Assembly: GCA_003248755.1 (NCBI GenBank)
Contig: QFQW01000034.1
Coordinates: 1-34,603, forward strand
Direction: 5' to 3'
Length of the DNA: 34,603 nucleotides
From: Chryseobacterium sp.
GTDB taxonomy: Bacteria; Bacteroidota; Bacteroidia; Flavobacteriales; Weeksellaceae
Below the pieces are notes generated by a model that did no database searches, was not told the origin of the DNA, and was given only the letters and a program-made list of their open reading frames with translations. How positions within the stretch are numbered: the stretch's first letter is position 1; the number at the start of each line of letters is the position of its first letter. Made by a program: the position numbers and the translations under genes. Of the stretch, positions 30,899 to 34,603 are shown piece by piece.

Positions 30899-32548
30899 TT
30901 ATTGTTTAATAACTTTCTGGGTTTGAGATTTACCATCAGCAAAATCTATTTTCATCAGGTAAACTCCAGCAGAAAATTTGGAAAGATTGATTCTTGTGGA
31001 ATTGTCTTCCAGTAATATTTTACCATCAACATTATAAACAGACACCTTGTTTACTTTACTTGTTGTACTGATATTGATAAAGTCTTTTACCGGATTTGGA
31101 TAGACTTCTGTTTTTTTTGTAGCGATATCTTCCGTTCCAAGTTTGATCTGAGCAGAGTAGAGAGGTCCATACCATACGCTGCTTTGATCATTTGAGCACT
31201 TTGATTTTACATAGGTTTCATAGATCCAGTTGACATTCAGGTCGCTTCGGGAATCTTTGGGTTCGTTCTCTATGTCTCTATAAGTTTCCTGTCCAGCTGC
31301 TGTGAATATATTTCTTCTACCCCAAAGTGTTTGCCATTGATTAGAATTTCCAGCTTCTTTCCAGGCAAGATCAACGGTTGTATTGACTTGGTTGGTGATT
31401 TTGAAATCATAAGGAGCAGCACAGACCACATCACCATTTTTCTGATTCTGGATGTACATGGAAATTGGGAAATAACCTTGCTGACCAGTAAATACAGCTG
31501 TTGGAACATCGATTTTTATAGTATGTGTTCCTGCAGATAAATTTCCTAAATTAATCTCTCTATTTGGAATCACATCACCAGGACACCAGTTGTTCCAAGA
31601 GATCCAGCCTCTTAAGGTTTTTGCGGTAGTTCCATAGATTCCATTTCCTTGCGTGTTGTATTGTCTGTAATCTTCACAGTTTTTTCCACCTGGCATATAT
31701 TGACTTACCAATTGGTCATCTAGATAGACGTTATGTACTCTTTTTACATATTCTTCACCTCCGGAATTCGACCCATGGTTAGAGGTGCTAAGATGTAGAA
31801 TAGCATTCGGAACAGGCTGTTCAAGCGTAAAAGTTACTAATCTTGTTGTTTGTCCCGGAACATCTGTAGCATTATAATTATTCAGATTTTGACGATAGGA
31901 AAGTGGTAAAAAGAAGTTTTGAGAAGGTGTTACGGCTCCACTTGTTACAAATTCCAGATTCCCACGGAAAACATCTGTTCTGTTCGCACATCCAGCAACC
32001 TGAGTATTGGCTGCGGCAGAGTAACCATCAGCTCGGAACTCGATCCAAAAATCATATGTAGCAGATAGAGCTGTATCATGCAATATGTTGGAAATATTAT
32101 CCACCTGAAAACTGTATGGAACCTGAGTTGGCGAAATGTTTTTGTTCATAAAAGGAGTAATGAATCGTCCAATCTCGATACGCTTGATGTCGCTTTGGTT
32201 ATAAGTATAAGTTGTTGCTCCTTTTGGTACAAGGACAAGATTGACACCAGCAAGTCTGTCATAATTGTCACATGCTGCTGTTAGAACGATATTCATCTTT
32301 ACATTGCTTCCAATGGATGCAATTTCAGAATCTGTTAGTTTTCTGGAGATGATATCCTGCTCATAAGCATGTAAACGGATTGCCCCAGCCGGAATTTGAG
32401 AATAAGCTTCAGCCGGCATGGTTTCTCCTTCTCCCAGATAATGGTACATACTGTAAAAAGGAACATCATTGAAAACAGATACATTTTGGGCTCTAAAAAA
32501 TGGTGCTATTGCAAGACCTGCAACGACAAAAAGTAATTTTTTCTTCAT
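30899..32548 (-). CDS. Secreted PNGase F-family protein with T9SS sorting domain
   Basis: Relative of peptide-N4-(N-acetyl-beta-glucosaminyl)asparagine amidase F, which removes N-glycans from glycoproteins. Residues 1-20 are a signal peptide (LLFVVAGLAIAPFFRA). Residues about 60-375 are the two jelly-roll domains: CDNYDRLAGVNLVLV and IEIGRFITPF parallel CDEWDRYANV and YEIGRFITPY of PNGase F. Candidate equivalents of its acidic site residues are D97, E170 and E266 (GGEEYVKRVH), and GDVIPNR follows NWCP. Residues 376-475 look like a fibronectin-type module. Residues 480-549 (VYPNPVKDFINIS to QKVIKQ) are a type A T9SS C-terminal sorting domain. Probably exported through the outer membrane to act on host or environmental glycoproteins. 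Identity to known enzymes is low overall, so activity is unproven. Confidence 0.86.
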   Translation of the reverse strand: MKKKLLFVVAGLAIAPFFRAQNVSVFNDVPFYSMYHYLGEGETMPAEAYSQIPAGAIRLHAYEQDIISRKLTDSEIASIGSNVKMNIVLTAACDNYDRLAGVNLVLVPKGATTYTYNQSDIKRIEIGRFITPFMNKNISPTQVPYSFQVDNISNILHDTALSATYDFWIEFRADGYSAAANTQVAGCANRTDVFRGNLEFVTSGAVTPSQNFFLPLSYRQNLNNYNATDVPGQTTRLVTFTLEQPVPNAILHLSTSNHGSNSGGEEYVKRVHNVYLDDQLVSQYMPGGKNCEDYRQYNTQGNGIYGTTAKTLRGWISWNNWCPGDVIPNREINLGNLSAGTHTIKIDVPTAVFTGQQGYFPISMYIQNQKNGDVVCAAPYDFKITNQVNTTVDLAWKEAGNSNQWQTLWGRRNIFTAAGQETYRDIENEPKDSRSDLNVNWIYETYVKSKCSNDQSSVWYGPLYSAQIKLGTEDIATKKTEVYPNPVKDFINISTTSKVNKVSVYNVDGKILLEDNSTRINLSKFSAGVYLMKIDFADGKSQTQKVIKQ

Positions 32549-32567
32549 ATTAGATTTATTATTATAA

Positions 32568-32575
32568 CAAATTTA
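32568..32575 (-). promoter_or_regulatory. -7 box of the PNGase-like gene
   Basis: CAAATTTA reads TAAATTTG on the minus strand, an exact TAnnTTTG box, giving a leader of about 15 bases before the ATG at 32548. Nothing else is recognised in the 192-base divergent spacer. Confidence 0.5.
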
Positions 32576-32740
32576 TGGAATCTTTATGAATAAAGGCTTT
32601 TTGTTGATTATTTTCTGAGTTTAAATTTTGTTTTTATTGATTGTACTAAGTTTTTGATAATATTGATCTAAAGTTTAAGGAGCGAATAGAAACTTGCGAT
32701 TCTCCTTGGAATGGATTATCTTTAAGAAAATTTAAACACT

Positions 32741-33670
32741 ATGATATTTATATGGGTTATAGTCTTTTTTGGACTGATTACATTATTTGCTTCTTTCTTC
32801 ACGGTTAAACAAGAAACAGCGGCTATTGTTGAGCGTTTGGGAAAATTCCATTCTGTGAGACATGCGGGTCTTCATCTCAAAATTCCTTTTATCGACCAGA
32901 TTTCCAAAAGAATGAATCTCAGAATTCAGCAATTGGATGTCATGATTGATACCAAAACACTGGATAATGTTTTTGTTAAGATGAAAATATCTGTACAGTT
33001 TCAGGTTATCAGAACTCAAGTTGCTGATGCTTTTTATAGATTGGAAAGTCCACACGATCAAATTACTTCTTATGTGTTCGATGTTGTAAGAGCAGAAGTT
33101 CCAAAACTAAAATTAGATGATGTTTTTCTTAAAAAAGATGATATTGCAGTTGCGGTAAAAGCAGAGCTTCAAGAAGCAATGCAAAGTTATGGTTATGATA
33201 TCATCAAGGCTTTGGTTACGGATATAGATCCGGATGATCAAGTGAAACATGCAATGAATAGAATCAATGCTGCTGAGCGTGAAAAAACAGCTGCAGAATA
33301 TGAATCTGAAGCACAAAGAATCAGAATTGTGGCAGTTGCAAAAGCAGAAGCTGAGTCTAAAAAACTTCAAGGACAAGGTATTGCTGACCAAAGACGGGAA
33401 ATTGCAAAAGGTCTGGAAGAGTCTGTGAAAATGTTGAACAGTGTGCAGATAGAACCTCATGAAGCTTCGGCACTAATTGTTGTGACACAGCATTATGACA
33501 CTTTGCAATCTATTGGAGCGAACAACCGTTCAAATCTTGTTTTGTTACCAAATACACCAACCGCTGCTAGTTCTATGTTGAATGATTTGGTGGCTGCAAT
33601 GGCTGTTTCAAAACAAATTGATAATGATGATAGCCCAAAACCGAATCGACAAAATCCAAAATTTTTATAA
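32741..33670 (+). CDS. SPFH/Band 7 (stomatin, QmcA-like) protein
   Basis: Membrane-associated scaffold of the stomatin/prohibitin superfamily. Residues 1-22 are a single N-terminal membrane helix (IWVIVFFGLITLFASFF). The Band 7 domain covers about residues 25-190: VKQETAAIVERLGKFHSVRHAGLHLKIPFID, then VFVKMKISVQFQV, and EAMQSYGYDIIKALVTDIDPD. The C-terminal alanine/glutamate-rich coiled coil (AAEREKTAAEYESEAQRIRIVAVAKAEAESKKLQGQG) drives oligomerisation. 309 residues is usual. QmcA-type partners (a NfeD-like protein) are not adjacent. It converges on the AAA gene with a shared hairpin terminator. Role: membrane-domain organisation or protease regulation, by family analogy. Confidence 0.93.
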   Translation: MIFIWVIVFFGLITLFASFFTVKQETAAIVERLGKFHSVRHAGLHLKIPFIDQISKRMNLRIQQLDVMIDTKTLDNVFVKMKISVQFQVIRTQVADAFYRLESPHDQITSYVFDVVRAEVPKLKLDDVFLKKDDIAVAVKAELQEAMQSYGYDIIKALVTDIDPDDQVKHAMNRINAAEREKTAAEYESEAQRIRIVAVAKAEAESKKLQGQGIADQRREIAKGLEESVKMLNSVQIEPHEASALIVVTQHYDTLQSIGANNRSNLVLLPNTPTAASSMLNDLVAAMAVSKQIDNDDSPKPNRQNPKFL

Positions 33671-33671
33671 T

Positions 33672-33700
33672 AAAAAAGCCTGAATTATTCAGGCTTTTTT
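33672..33700. terminator. Bidirectional terminator between SPFH and AAA genes
   Basis: AAAAAAGCCTGAA (33672-33684) and TTCAGGCTTTTTT (33688-33700) form a perfect 13-bp stem with a 3-base loop and T-runs on both strands. The stop codon of the minus-strand AAA gene (33699-33701) overlaps its end. Confidence 0.93.
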
Positions 33701-34603
33701 ATTTGTCGTCAATATTAAATCCGATTGTTCTGACAGGTTCTTCTTTTGCTTTGTAAGCTTCAAGTTCTTGTTTTAGATCTTCGATTCTTCCTGCAAAACG
33801 ATCATAAGAATTATCTTCGGCTTCGGATAAAAATTCCTGAACATTGTTGAGATATTCTCCTGTTAATTTAGATGCAGATTCTTTTAGGCAAACTTCCAAA
33901 ATCCCTTGACTGATTTTGATGTTTTCGGTTTTATTTTTCAGATAAAGACTTCGGATTCGTTTTTTGAGACTTTGTGTAAAATCGATGAGCATTGTGTTGG
34001 AAAATACCTTCATTTTTTCGGCTGTTTCTTTCCAAAAAGGAATTTCATCTGCTTTATTATTTTCTAATATTTTAAGTAAAGTTGCATTCTCATTGAGATT
34101 CTTTTTCATGTTGAAAAGCAACATTTCCGCTCGTTCTTGCTTATTTGGAGGGAAAACCGGAATCAAAACATCAAATCTTCCAGGCGCCAAAATCTCAGGT
34201 TCAATTCCAATAAGTTCCTTTGCCGAACCGATCATCAGGATATTTTCTTTTTCAAATTTTTCGATGTTGTGAAGTGTGCTTTCTTTGACATCTTCATAGT
34301 CAGGATTGATGATTTTATTTTCCTGCTTTTGCATCATTATCTCATCAAAATTTTCAAGAAACAGGATCGTTTTTTCCTTCTTAAGCATTTGAGAAAGGTA
34401 ATCTTCAAAATTCGATTGCTTGTCGTTGATCAAAATTGATTTTAATTGAGATTTCCTGATTTCAAAAAAATCAAAATTTATCATTTCAGCAATTTTCTTT
34501 GCCCAGAAGATTTTTCCACTTCCCGGAGGTCCATAAACAATAATTCCTGCGGCTTTCTGAATTCCCCAATTCTCCGATTGTTCTGGATTAAGGAAAGGTT
34601 CAA
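33699..34603 (-). CDS. AAA-type ATPase, C-terminal part, altered ATPase motifs (partial)
   Basis: The frame stays open to the window edge (34603), so the start lies outside. Reading from the edge: an interdomain stretch (NWGIQKAAGIIVYG), then Walker A GPPGSGKI with Ile where Thr/Ser is expected. The Walker B region is TILFLENFDEI, giving Glu-Asn in place of Asp-Glu. The sensor-1 area GSAKELIGIEP has Lys in place of the usual Asn of (A/G)TN. The AAA ending APGRFDVLIP, with its conserved arginine, is kept. About 200 residues of helical C-terminus follow and end in a coiled coil (RIEDLKQELEAYKAKEE). It looks like a nucleotide-binding or scaffold AAA module with little or no hydrolysis. An active AAA domain may lie upstream. 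Confidence 0.75.
   Translation of the reverse strand, partial: EPFLNPEQSENWGIQKAAGIIVYGPPGSGKIFWAKKIAEMINFDFFEIRKSQLKSILINDKQSNFEDYLSQMLKKEKTILFLENFDEIMMQKQENKIINPDYEDVKESTLHNIEKFEKENILMIGSAKELIGIEPEILAPGRFDVLIPVFPPNKQERAEMLLFNMKKNLNENATLLKILENNKADEIPFWKETAEKMKVFSNTMLIDFTQSLKKRIRSLYLKNKTENIKISQGILEVCLKESASKLTGEYLNNVQEFLSEAEDNSYDRFAGRIEDLKQELEAYKAKEEPVRTIGFNIDDK

Noticed and set aside
1..34603. Prophage, insertion sequence, toxin-antitoxin or anti-phage system
   Set aside because: No transposase, integrase, capsid, restriction or known defence genes were seen; the fibre-like start at 21278 is a motif common in flavobacterial secreted proteins and stands alone.

Overview
The window looks like a chromosomal segment from a flavobacterium of the Chryseobacterium/Epilithonimonas type (Bacteroidota, Weeksellaceae). 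The base composition is AT-rich. Several starts have a Bacteroidetes -7 box (TAnnTTTG) and no evident Shine-Dalgarno sequence. One protein carries a type IX secretion C-terminal sorting domain and is related to PNGase F, the enzyme known from Elizabethkingia. There are SusC/RagA-like and outer-membrane beta-barrel features, many lipoproteins, TPR-AraC hybrid regulators and a REP-like palindrome with the core TGAGCGGAGTCGAAG that I associate with this group. The organism assignment is inference from these traits.

Layout: 75-1812 is the grpE-dnaJ heat-shock operon, ending in a clear terminator. 1974-4294 holds a Crp/Fnr-type regulator, a short-chain dehydrogenase and an exported DJ-1/PfpI protein. 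4299-6098 is a divergent pair, a DtxR/MntR regulator and a threonine-aldolase-type PLP enzyme, with a dyad between them. 6118-8999 is a second Crp/Fnr gene followed by an exported SnoaL-like protein, a DODA-type extradiol dioxygenase and an alpha/beta hydrolase. 9056-10483 is an AraC regulator and a small membrane protein. 10505-13339 (minus) carries a beta-lactamase-fold lipoprotein, then lgt with an unusual N-terminal extension, and yidD. 13563-17372 holds an MFS exporter and a minus-strand set: Na+/H+ antiporter, SnoaL-like lipoprotein and an AlkB-like dioxygenase. 17487-18836 is hisS. 18840-22209 is a TPR-AraC regulator divergent from a small surface-type lipoprotein, a secreted protein and a possible micropeptide. 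22246-26177 is mixed: an S1-domain protein, a TIGR01777 epimerase, a lipoprotein, a DUF1003-like protein with a coiled-coil tail, and a tyrosine phosphatase. 26248-30833 is an outer-membrane beta-barrel gene broken by one in-frame TAG, divergent from a histidine kinase/response regulator pair. 30899-32548 is a secreted PNGase F relative, 32741-33670 an SPFH protein, and the right edge holds the 3' part of an AAA-type gene whose ATPase motifs are altered.

How the parts relate: three regulator genes (1974, 6118, 9056) are each followed by a gene with nearly the same promoter (GCAAnTTTGC followed by TGT), and two of them share an upstream AACCTATGT element at matching spacing. This suggests a repeated 'regulator plus neighbouring target' arrangement. 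I found no CRISPR array, tRNA, rRNA, insertion sequence or prophage. No gene-free stretch exceeds 300 bases. The longest, 20613-20898, holds promoters for both flanking genes. The most notable items are the amber-interrupted receptor gene, the shared promoter architecture, the apparent pseudo-AAA domain, the T9SS PNGase F relative and the extended Lgt.
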